From Pyropia yezoensis (lineage: Eukaryota > Rhodophyta > Bangiophyceae > Bangiales > Bangiaceae): DNA of 64,000 nucleotides. The position numbers and the translations under genes are program-made. The notes under the pieces were generated by a model. It made no database searches and had not been told where the DNA came from. It was given only the letters and a program-made list of their open reading frames with translations. The stretch spans positions 13,064,568 to 13,128,567 of the forward strand of contig CM020618.1 in NCBI GenBank assembly GCA_009829735.1, given 5' to 3'. Each line of letters opens with the position of its first letter. The stretch's first letter is position 1. Positions 40,833 through 51,481 of this stretch are shown here, in pieces.

Positions 40833-43233
40833 TCATCGTCTGGCTATGATAGCCCACGCTTGGCGAGGGGTCAGCGGCTGGGCCCGGACGCGGGCAGCGG
40901 CCAGACTGCGAAGCTTCTTGGCCTCAGACGATGCGGCCTGACCCGAGCACGGATCCGTCAGCGTCGAAGGCCACATCCTCAGCAACAAGTGCCCAAGTCG
41001 CTTGCATCTGCCGCGAGACCTTCTCGTGTGCCCAAGCCCGCTTTGCAAGCGTTCTCTCTCAGCATCTTTCTGTGCGGTCTCCGCCACCTTCTGCTCAGGC
41101 ACGCGCTTGGTCGCCTCATCCTGCACCCTCTTGTCCTCTTTGGCCTCGTCGAGAGCTTTCAGCTCCTGCAATACCTCAGAGGCCGTCAGCACTGTCGCGC
41201 GACCAGCGGCTGACAGTGTATCCTTGACAGCAACGGGACGTGCCATGTCCTTGCGCGCGCTGGGTGTCATTCAGTCCAAGTTCTCGATGTCCACATCTGG
41301 AGCGACTGGCGCACCGGCCCTATTGCTAAGGTCCTCCCGCGAGACGACAGAGGGGCTCTGGGGCCACAGGCCAACACGAAGAAGCGCCCACGATGAGCCT
41401 TGGGCTGTCAGTGCCTCAGAAGCTGCCCTGGAACTGGACTGCATGAGCTCAATGGTAGTGTGTGGCGTTCTGGCCTCTTGGGGTCAGGCGGGCCCTCGAG
41501 GAGACGACTGGGGTCCCGGCTGGCTGCGCTACGTGGAGCCCTGCGCCGGCCGGGGACACTTGGCCAGGTGGCCCGGGGCTGTGGTGACACACCCGGAGCA
41601 CCGATTGGCCCCCCGAGTGGAGGACTTGTCCGGGTTGTGGGCGTGCTGAACCCCCTGGGCCATTGGCTTGTTTTTAGTATTTGTTTTCATTGCGTGTTTT
41701 CGTGCCTCTCCCCTTTTTTCCACTGGGTATTTTTCGGGGATTGACATTTGTGTGTGGGGGGATTTTCGCTTTCTTTTTGCTTGTTTTAGGCGACCGGGGG
41801 TTGATTGGTGACCCCCGCTGCCCCAGTGCAAACCCGGTGTAGGGAATGCGCTGGTGTTGGCCCGGTGAGCGGCCGGCGCCTCGCTGGCACATGGCCCGCT
41901 GGGGGCGCCCTCTGGGGGCCTCACTCAGGGCCCCTGGAGGGGCCAGGGGGGGAGGTTCGGAGGGAAGCTCCGGGGTCTCCCCGGGGCCATCTCGTAACAT
42001 CAACAGTGCTTTGGGTTCTTGCTCCCTCGGGCTTTTGTCCTTAAAACCTTTGCCTCTGACGGGGGGGGCGAGTGGACCACGCAAGGGCTCTTACCTGTTC
42101 CTTCCTGGCCTGTCTGTGGCTTCCTGTGTGTGTGTGTGGCTGAGGGGTTCGTGGGGCCATAACGCTACATATTGAAAGCCCGCCCCGCCGCTTGGCATTC
42201 GAGAGCCAGCTCCCGCACCCTACTTCGCACGCTCAGATGGTAGCGCCCGAAAGCGCTCAGGCTCTGAAGCGCTTGCAAAATGTGCGACATCTTTGTTGGC
42301 TCGGCAATCACGTGCGCCTTGGACCGTAAGAGAGTGAGCAATCACTTCGGCGACAATTGCACCTTGTCACCGTCCATCGCCAATATCTTGGCCTCGTCGG
42401 CATAAAATGAGCGCATGAAGCTCGCAATGTGCTCTCCATGAATTCCCAAGACGCCTGTGTCCAAACCCGGGGGAGTCCGCCACCAAACGAGCGCCGAATC
42501 GTTCAGGAAAGAAGCCAGCGCCACCGTGTCCACCTGCCCGCTGGGCTGAGTCACGCGCACAGTCGCGTGACCGGGCGTCGCCCCACCCACCACCACGACG
42601 TGCGGAGCGACCATTCCGGCAGCTGACAAGGTGAAAACTGCGGTGCAGGCGCCCTCCCCCAATGAAAAATCTTGCATGATGACTTCTGCCTTGCGCAAGT
42701 TGACAGGCCTGATCATCATGATGATGCCCATGCGAATCTTGCTCGCCGACTCACGCGCCTTCACATGCGTTTCGTCCATATTCTAGACCTGCCGTGGTGA
42801 CCGAACGCCGAGGTCTCGATAGAGGAGCTGCAGTGTCAAGAAGCAGTGCGCCACCCCTTCGGGACGCCCGTCACGGGCGCGCCCCTCCTCGATGATGCCA
42901 GCTCGGTACTGCCACAGTGATGGCCAGCGCTGCAGGAATGTCCGTAGGAAGCCCCGCCCTGGTATTGTATTGCCGATGAAGTACGTACGGGCCGTCGCCT
43001 GGCGCTCCGCTGATAGCTCGGAGATGTAGTCGCAGCACACCCGTTGGAAGGCATCGCGCGAGAGGCGGCGTCCAATGAAGGTGTTGATGCGTAGACACTT
43101 GACCAGAATTTCTTGCTCCTCTCGGGAAGAAAAAGGATGTGGCCCGCGCCTATCGGGCATCCTGTCCGCGAGGAAGAAGTAGCGCGCCCGGTTGTAGCTC
43201 GTGCCGAAGCGCCGCGCAGAAATCGGCCGTTGT
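40833..43233 (-). pseudogene. Decayed pogo/Tigger-like (DDE_1) transposase, interrupted by a solo LTR
   Basis: Minus-strand blocks match a Tc1/mariner-superfamily pogo-like transposase. An N-terminal helix-turn-helix region has PFSSREEQEILVKCLR. A CENP-B-type segment with GRGFLRTFLQRWPSLWQYRA leads to NMDETHVKARE (42780-42750), which holds the first catalytic Asp. The second Asp lies in ILAMDGDKVQLSP (~42350). A segment with AHVIAEPTKMSHILQALQS follows (~42260). After the LTR at 41461-42169, the C-terminal part resumes with SSWALLRVGLWPQSPSVVS (~41400) and a charged Glu/Lys/Arg tail ending at 40833. In-frame stops: TAG 42783-42785, a TGA near 42339, and a TGA at 41271-41273. The frame also shifts near the N-terminus. 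The gene is dead. Confidence 0.7.
41461..42169. repeat. Solo LTR inserted in the transposase pseudogene
   Basis: 709 bp starting TGTGGCGTT and ending AACGCTACA (imperfect inverted ends, 8 of 9). It is flanked by TAGTG (41456-41460) and TATTG (42170-42174), a near-match 5-bp duplication. Removing it brings the two halves of the transposase together. It contains T-rich and GT-rich stretches and no element interior, so it is a solo LTR of a family otherwise absent from this window. Strand was not determined. Confidence 0.6.
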
Positions 43234-44513
43234 CAGCTTTCCGCACTTGACCTGCTACAAAGCCGCCATCGTGGTCTCGTGATGGCTTTCCGCTCCTGGT
43301 CCAGGAGCAGAGCGCGCATCAGAGGCTGCTGGCCGTGCGTCAGCGGCGGCCACGAGCCCAAGGCCAATGGTGGCCGTCGGCACAGAGCCGGGCAGCGTGA
43401 TCGCCACAGGCGGTATGGGAGGGGCAAGGTTCGGCGGACTCACAGTAGTAACGGCCGGCTGGCCCTCGGGGGGGGCGGGGGGGAAGGCAGTCGACGGGAG
43501 GGGATGACAAAGGTGGGTCAGAGGAAGCGCGAGGTGCCTCGGTGGATGGATGCGGAGGCGATGACGGTGGTGGCGGGCGGGCAATTAGTCAGACGGGGCC
43601 TGGGCCATGGTGCTTGGAATCAAATTGACGACTGCGAGCCCGCCCTTCTCTTGCGCGCCCGACCACGGCACAGGCGGAAGTAGGCCATTTGCCACTGTCT
43701 TAGCACCGTCAGAGAACCCTCGAGTTGGCGCGTCCAGCGGTATGCATCATGCTTTCCTCCGCGAAAAGCTTCATTTTCTGGCGGGACTCGGAAGGCGGAC
43801 TGAGCCGACTTCTACGGCAGTCAAAAACGGAATTTTTGTAAACACTGTGGAAATCCCACAAACAGCAATGTGTGAACAACTGGTGCCACTTGTGAACAAC
43901 TGGTGTCGGACGGATATCCCTGTAACAGGGACACTCTTGTGGGGCAAAGCCCCCACTTCGCATTGTCCAGCGGAATTCACTGTGAAAAGTACCCCTTGAA
44001 ACACCAATTGCGCCCAGATGCTGAGGACAATTTGTTGGTCTGTGACAAAAGCAGGTCGGCAACGTGGCACGTGGCAGTTTCGTGCAAGAACTGCACGGCT
44101 GGCGGGTCGTTGTGACGCGTTGCTCAGCCTGCGCCACGCTTCCCGTCCACGTCGGCTCGTACAGCCTGGCCTCGTCGCAAGTGCGGTTCCCCACCGGGCC
44201 CTGCTCCTCCGTTCTGCCTGCCCGCTCCTGCTCCATATTCTTTTCTGCCGTAGTTGGACTCGCAGCCCCCGTTCATGTCCTACACAAGTGGTGGTGCGTT
44301 CTGGGAGCCGGGCTGTGGCTGTGAGAGGTCCACTGCCCGATGCAGCAGCGCGTTGGGGCCTTTTCAGCTTGTCTGGGTGGGAGTATCATCCTGTCTGACG
44401 GGAATGGACATGCATTCTGACATTGCGAACGTGTTTTGCGTCCCCTTTGTGGATTGCGTTTTGGGTGTGTGCTGGGTCTGCCGGGGTTTAGAGAGCTATG
44501 GCTCCTTTTCTAG
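43234..44513. other. Region between the transposase remnant and the HECT gene
   Basis: Contains the probable 5' part of the DNA transposon. 43991-44015 is a possible terminal repeat matching 35260-35288 inverted. The 15-bp string TGTGAACAACTGGTG occurs twice near 43871-43910. The plus strand from about 44250 to 44513 may hold upstream exons or an intron of the HECT gene: the segment before 44514 ends in a pyrimidine-rich TTTTCTAG acceptor-like sequence. No convincing upstream exon was identified. Confidence 0.45.
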
Positions 44514-47500
44514 CGGGGAGTCAAGCCATGAAGGGGATGAACACGGAGATGAGGATACCTACAGTGGGAGCGGCAGCGTCTTTGGTGGCGGCGAAGAAGG
44601 CGCTGATGGCGCGCCAGCTGAAGACTGGCAAGAAGGTACGACCGCATGCCTGTTTTGTCCTGCCCGCGTCATACCGTGGCAGCTCTGGTGCGACATTTTC
44701 TGTCATGGGGGGTCCTATGTGGAGTCGGCCTTTGCGTGTGCGACATCCACGCGTGTCAGTAGTCTAACGTAGGTGCTCTGGTCACCATTATTGAGTGTGC
44801 TCTTCCTTTGGAGCTCGATTACTGGTACCTTTCTGCTTCGCTCGCTGGCACACGGCTACAGGCGCCGGTCTGGACGATGAAGATGATGTTGACGAGGATG
44901 ATGACGCCGGCGATCACGACGACGACGATGAGGAAGACGAAGACGGTGACGACGATGACCTCCACGACATGGACGACATGGAGGACGTGCTAGACGGCGA
45001 GGAAGACCAGGACGAGCTGGATGGTCATGAAGAGGACGAGGAAGAGGATGAGGACGATGTCGATGGCGATGAAGAGGACGAAGACGAAATGGACCAGGAG
45101 GACAACTTCTTTGAGGTCTTCCAGCCATATGGGGCTCTTGTCTACTCTGAGCGCATGAACGACCTGGCACATCAACAGGGTGGCCCTGGTGGGGACGGGC
45201 GCCACGGGGGCAACTCCCGTGTGGACGCGTCGACGCGCTCACTGGCCGCGCAGTTAGGCGGTACGACCTCCACGCGCGCCACAGATGGTGTTGGTTTTTC
45301 CCCTGTGGACCTGATGCCGTTGCCTGGCCTTGGGGCGGCGGGCTTCGAGTCACATCGGATGGGCATGCAGGCTGCGCTAGCCAACGCTGACCCGTCCCTC
45401 ATCTCCGTCTTGTCTCGCGTGGACCCGCGCACGCTTATGTTTGCGCTTGGCTGGGACCCGATGATGGCGCCGGTCGGCGACCAGCCGCCCGCCGATTTCA
45501 TGGCGCTCCGCGCGCAGGTCGCGGCGATGGCTCACCGTGGGGATATTGGGGGGCTCTTACGGCAAGCCTCCGGCTACGATGACCTGGATGGGACGAACAG
45601 CCCCGCAGCACCCGTGGATCCGTCTACTCGACTGCATCGGGCGTTGTGTCGTCCCGTCTCTGCCGCTGTGGCATCTTTCCCACCCCGGCGGCCGGCGATC
45701 AGCGTTGATCGGATTGGCGGGGAACCATCTTCGTTATCTGTTGTATATCGCAACCTGTCTGCGCTTGGCATTGTGCTGCCGACACGGGCGTCGAGCACGC
45801 TGGCGACCTCTCTGTCGCGTAGTAGCAGCATCGCGCAATCTGGACATCTGGGTGGGGAGCTCGGCAGCGCGGTGCCTTCTCTCCTTCCCAGCTCGCGCGG
45901 CTCTGCGCCAAATGGCCTGAGTGGCTTATCCACTTCCCTCACTGCTCTGGCGCACTTTGGCCCAGGTCCATTTGGCTGCGACGGGGGGGGGCTTGGCCGG
46001 TCAGGGATGGCTGCAGGAGACAGCAGTGCCTCCCCAGGGGTGCGGCGAGGGGTGGAGCGCCTTGCAGCTCGGTGGCGGTATGATCCGCCGAGCGTCGTTG
46101 GACACACTGCCAGCGTGGTTCCTGACGAACCGACCCCTACGGATGTGGCCGCCCCCAACGCCTCCGCCCTTCCAATGGACACGGCGTTGGCGAACATGTT
46201 GTCGCTCTTTGGAGACGCAGATGGGGCCGTCCTGTCCGCACGAGACGACGCAACTCACATTCGGCAAGATCTAGAGACGGCTCGCGAGCGGGCGGCGCAG
46301 GAGGTCGCAGCAGAGGCAGAGCGTGCCAATGCAGACACGACGCCGCCCAACGCGGCACAAGAGCAACCCGCGATGGACGCGTCGCCTCCGACTGAGCCCC
46401 AATCAGGGCCGCAGCCTATGTCTACGGCCACCGACGAGGGCGATGCTCTAGCGGCGCATGTCGGGGCCATCAGTGTGGTCAGCCCGTTGGCTTCGCCAGG
46501 GGGGCCCAGTGCCGCTACCAGCAATGCGGGCGACGACCCCATGGCAGCATCTGGAGCCCGGAGGGGTGCTCCGACCGCATCACGTGCTCGCACGGACGCG
46601 CCGCTGGAGGCGAACGATGAGCAGCGAGCCAGCGATGGACCGGCAGCGGCGTCTCCGCCGGCCAACTCTGGTGGTGCTGGCGCAGCCTCGAGCGCTGTGC
46701 CCGCCGCGCCCGGTGCGCCTCCCGCCCCGAGGGCCCCTCCGCTCGCTGAGGCTGTCGGTGCTCGCAACCCGCCGGCGGCCATTGTGGATGGGGACTTCAC
46801 GGCCATTGGCCTGGCTCGTGCTGTTGTCGCGGGCATTTCGATGTCAGCGCCTGCAGATGACACGCCAAGAGTGATTGAGGCGGCGACTGAGGCCACGGGT
46901 GTAGACCCCACGTTTTTATCGGCTCTACCCTCTGACATGCGCCTCGAACTCCTTAATGGCCTGTTCACATCTCCCCCAGCTGTACGGACAGTCGACGGCA
47001 TTGACGGCTCGGCGGGCGGCGGCGCTGCAAATGCGGCACCCGCGGAGCCATCGAGCAGGCCATCTTCTGCTGCGGAAAACAGCACGACGCTTGCGCAAGG
47101 CGACGCCGGAACCGAACCGTCTGCACCAGCTGTGCAGGCCGATGCGGAAGCTCGAAGTGTGGTTGCGGTATTGGGCGCAACGTCACTTAATCCCGATTTC
47201 CTTGCTGCATTGCCCCCTGACTTGCGTGGCGACGCGCTTGCGGAGGAAGCCCGGCATGATTTGGAGCAACACAATCGCCGGGGTAGCGAGGCTGGTGGGT
47301 CCGCTGCGGGTGGCGTTGCTGCCATGGGCGCACCTGGGCCTGGCGGAGGTACCAGCAATGGCGTCGGAGACATGGACAACGCGACTTTCTTGGCGACTCT
47401 GGCGCCTACTCTCCGTGAGGAAATTTTGGTGACGTCGGATGCTGCCTTTTTGGCGACCCTGCCACCCGTTGTTGCTGCGGAGGCCCGGGTTCTGCGGCAG

Positions 47501-50500
47501 CGGGCGCTCCGCCAGCAGCGCGCACGCCTCGCGGCGCACACCTGGACAGACAGCGATGGTCGCGTCCGGGAGGAGATGGACGCGGGTATCCCGATGGTCT
47601 CTGGCGTAGACGTTGTGAGTGTGGATCGTGGCATGCTTGATGCCAGAGCAGCTTACATGCGTCGTCGTGGACAGGCGGGCCCTCGCGACGGTAACGACGC
47701 CGAGGACGGGATTTTTGTGCCACCTCCACCACTGCCCCACCTGGATGCTGCTGCTCTGGGTGCTGTTGTGCGGCTGCTGACTGCCCGCGATGCGCCACGA
47801 ACAATGGTGCATCGCGTCCTTACTGGCGCGTGTCGGGTCCCTGCCGCACGTGACGCTGTGTTGTCTGTCACTCTTGACTTGGCGGAAGCGCGCGCGACTG
47901 GCAGCTTGAGTGCTTCTGCTGAGTTTCGTGGCGAGCACGACCGGACCTCTGAAGGGGGGAGCGTCAAGATGCAGCAGCTGGTGCTGGGCCTGGCCGATGA
48001 ACCAGTCGACATGGCCGTGTCTGCGTCCCGTGGACCTCGCGACCAGCTGGTGCGGCCCAAGGTTAAGGTCATGGCTGCGAAGAGCGAAAGCGCTGACCCT
48101 GGGGTAGTCGTCCGGAGGTCGATCGAACTACTTCACGCGCTTGCCAAGGACAATGAGGAAGTGGCTCGGGCATTAGCTTCGCCAACTGTGCCCGTCATAC
48201 CCTCCGCTTTGTCGAGCTCTACGGGCACTCCAGGCAATGCACCAGACGGTGGCGCGGCTTCTGAGGGCGGCGCAGCTGTGCAAGAGTCCACTGCAGCTGC
48301 TACTACAGCTACCCGTCCTAACGGGGCAGTCTCACCTGATGTGCTACCAGACGCAGTTACACCTCCTCCTTTCATGGCTCGCCTGATTGCGCTACTCACG
48401 TCTCGTTTGTTGAGGCGCAGTATTCCGACAATTGAGTTGTTGCTGAGTCTTCTCTCCACCGTTTGCCACGCAATTCCTTCTGCTGCAGAAGACGCGCTCG
48501 CTGGGGCCACCACGCGCGGCGACAGGGAGGAGCCGCGAGAACACGGACTGGATGACGCTGCTGCCGTGGACCCGAACACAAGGCCACCTACGGCTGCATC
48601 ACCACATCCCGCCGAACTGCCGACAGTCAATGGCGCCGCTGGGGCCGGGGCTGCTGCTGACGCCGATGCGGCACCGCAGTCCAACTCTGATGCGGCCAAC
48701 GCGACTGCCGAGCTGAGACCGTCGGCGGCGGCGGTGGCCGTCAGTGGCAGTCAGGTAGAGTCGACGCAGGCAGCTGCTGCTGTGCGTCGTGGCGATGCCC
48801 AGGTTCCAGTTACAACCTCTGCGGATGCCGCGGCGGGCGCCATGCAGGACCAGGAGAAGACAGTTAGTCCGGGAAGCGCAAGCGACCCAGCGCCCATGGA
48901 GCCGGAAGTGAAGGTCCAACCTGATGCGGACCCTGCTGCAGCTCGCGTGCCTCGTATTGCCGATGAGGACATTCGGGCGCTTGTTGACGTGGTGCGCCGC
49001 GCTGGATGCGGCCCTCGAGGCTACATTCGAGCCAGCGGGGTTTTGGCACGCCTCGGTGAGCGGCGCGCACATGAGCAGGTGGCCGTGGCGGCTCTTTGTG
49101 AAGCAGTGCTCGCGACCGGAGCGCGTGTGGCGTCTACTCTAGACCGTCTTGTCTGCCGCATCCATAAGGTCGCCGGTCAGCCCGGGGAGAACTTGCCGAC
49201 AGAGCCGCGTGGTGGTGTACACCCTGCGTCGCCCTCGGACGACAGTGGTAACTCTGGTGGGGAGTCTGCGTCGAAGCACTCCCCTGCGGTGGCTATGGAG
49301 CTGCGCCGCTTTTCTGACACGCCCGCATCTGACAGCGAGCTCGCCCTGTTGCGTCTGCTAGTGACGCTGGACTCGCTAATTGAGTCTCGGCGGGCTGCTG
49401 CTGCGGCCGATCCACAAGTGAGCGATGCTGGTGTCACCAGCGCTGCGGCTCTGGAGGGCTTGCAGCACTTGTGGAACGGACTGACGTCTTTACTCGACGC
49501 CATCCGTGGTAAGGACGTGGGCTCTGACGACGAAGACGACGAGACGCACCGGACCGCTGCGGCGCGGGCGGTTGCGACCGTGGGCAGTCGGCCAAAGGGT
49601 GCGCGGTCAGCGCTTCCGCCTGCTCTGGCACGTCTGGCTCCCCTGATCGAGGCATACTTCCGGGCCCAGTCGGTGCTGAACAGCCGCTCTACCACCAGTG
49701 CGGTCAATACTACGACTGGTGCGGTATCTCCCGGGATGGCAGCAGCTTCACCTCCCGCTGCTGCCCCGGGCGCTGGGGTCAGTTCGACAGACGCAACCGC
49801 TTCACTGGTTCGCAAGGAGAGCGGCGGTGGCGAAGCCACAGGCTCAGGCGAGGGGGACGAGCCAGCTCTGCACATGACGCAGCTGGGGACGTTTATCAAC
49901 CGTCACCGGGCGGCTGTCAACGCTGTCATTCGTGCCAACCCCAGCCTCTTGGACGGCAGCTTGCGCAGTGCCTTGTCACACCCGCAAGCATTGGACTTTG
50001 ACAACAAGCGCACGTACTTCCGAACGCTAGTGCGCAAGCGGCTTTCGGCCGAGGCGTCTGCGTCTGGTGGGGTGTCTCCTTTGCGCATTCGCGTGCGAAG
50101 GGACCAGGTTTTCCAGGATAGCTACCACCAACTGCGGATGCGGTCGGCATCTGAAATGAAAGGCCGTCTGCACGTGCAGTTCATTGGGGAGGAAGGCATT
50201 GACGCGGGCGGCGTTACACGAGAGTGGTACGCGCTGCTGGCACGCAAGATCTTTGACGCCAACCACGCTCTGTTTGTCAAGAGCGCGGCCAAGAGTGCAA
50301 CGTACCAGCCCAACGTGGTTTCCTATGTCAACGAGGATCATCTGGGGGTATTCAAGTTTGCGGGTCGCGTCTTTGGCAAGGCCATCCTGGACGGCCAGCT
50401 GCTGGACGCCTACTTTACGCGCGCCTTTTACAAGCACTTGCTTGGCGTCAAGCCGAGCTTCTCAGACGTGGAGGCGCTGGACCCAGACCTGCACTCGTCG

Positions 50501-51160
50501 CTGACGTGGGTGCTGAACAATGACCCAGCCGTGCTGGACATGACCATGTCTGCTGAGCACACCGAGTTTGGCACCACGGATGTGGTTGACCTCATCCCTG
50601 ATGGGCGCAACATTCCCGTTACCAACGCGAACAAGAGTGAATACGTGCGGCTCATTACGGACCTGCGACTGACAAAGGCAATCCGCCGCCAAATCGATGC
50701 CTTCCTGTCGGGTTTCCGCGAGCTCATCCCGGCGGTGGACCTTACTATGTTCAACGAGGTGGAGCTGGAGCTTCTGATGGCTGGGCTTCCCGACATTGAC
50801 GTGGCGGACCTCAAGGGGAACGTCGAGTACACGGGCTACACCCGCTCGTCGGCGCAGGTGGATTGGTTCTGGACGTTTGTGTCGCAGTTGGGGCGGGAGG
50901 ACTTGGCGCGGTTGGTCATGTTTGTGACAGGCACCTCCAAGATCCCTATTGAGGGCTTCGCGGCGCTGCAAGGCATGAACGGGCCGCAAAAGTTCCACAT
51001 CCACCGCGTGTCGTGTGCGAGTGGGCCCTTCTTCCCACTCCCGTCGGCGCACACTTGCTTCAACACGCTGGACCTGCCGCAGTACCCGTCGGCTGAGATT
51101 CTCAACAAGCAACTGTTGTGTGCCATCCGGGAGGGCTCCGAGGGCTTTGGCTTTGCTTGA
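44514..51160 (+). CDS. HECT E3 ubiquitin-protein ligase, UPL1/HUWE1-like (5' end incomplete)
   Basis: Final step of ubiquitin conjugation: HECT ligases take ubiquitin from an E2 onto a catalytic Cys and pass it to substrates. The main exon runs 44862-51160 (about 2,100 codons). An upstream exon 44514-44635 is inferred from an AAG|GTACG donor, a CTACAG acceptor at 44861 and matching phase 1; both sides are strongly acidic. Order: acidic tract (44868-45110); ubiquitin-binding DUF4414-type repeats with the FLxxLPxxxRxE pattern (FLSALPSDMRLELL near 46915, FLAALPPDLRGDAL near 47200, FLATLAPTLREEIL near 47385); long Ala/Pro/Ser linkers; HECT domain about 50098-51157. The catalytic Cys is TGC 51056-51058 in HTCFNTLDLPQYPS, and the C-terminus EGFGFA is typical. 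UPL1/HUWE1 proteins also have N-terminal DUF908, DUF913 and UBA domains of well over 1,000 residues, which I do not see upstream. Confidence 0.9.
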
Positions 51161-51433
51161 CCTCTCTCCCTCGGCTTGCCACGCCGCGTTGGCGTCGGCT
51201 GTGTTGATGGAAGTGTCACGTCTACTTTCCTTTTTTGTGTGGCTTGTTTCCTTGTTCTGTGTGCCTGTATTCTTCGCTTCTCTGTCTCCTTGAGTTTCTA
51301 GCATTAGTTTCGTTCGCTTGCATGCCTCTTTTTCTCACGACTCGTAGAGACGCTGGCCAGCACAGCCTCTGTACCCAAATGCAGTCCTCTTTCCTCCGCC
51401 CTCCCAGCCTCCCTGCCCGCCCCACCCCAGTCT

Positions 51434-51456
51434 CCCCCCCCCCCCCCCCCCCCCCC
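51434..51456. repeat. Run of 23 C between two convergent genes
   Basis: An uninterrupted poly-C tract (poly-G on the minus strand) in the 0.3-kb space between the HECT stop and the stop of the minus-strand gene. Its length is likely unstable and its sequencing unreliable. Confidence 0.85.
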
Positions 51457-51481
51457 GTCCCTGGGGCCCCCCACCCCGAGG

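Noticed and set aside
41500..41650. Plus-strand YVEPCAGRGHLARW string resembling a methyltransferase motif I
   Set aside because: It lies within the solo LTR, is about 50 residues long and has no downstream methyltransferase motifs.
46255..47634. 459-codon minus-strand ORF inside the HECT gene
   Set aside because: Shadow frame of an Ala/Ser-rich linker in a well-supported plus-strand gene.
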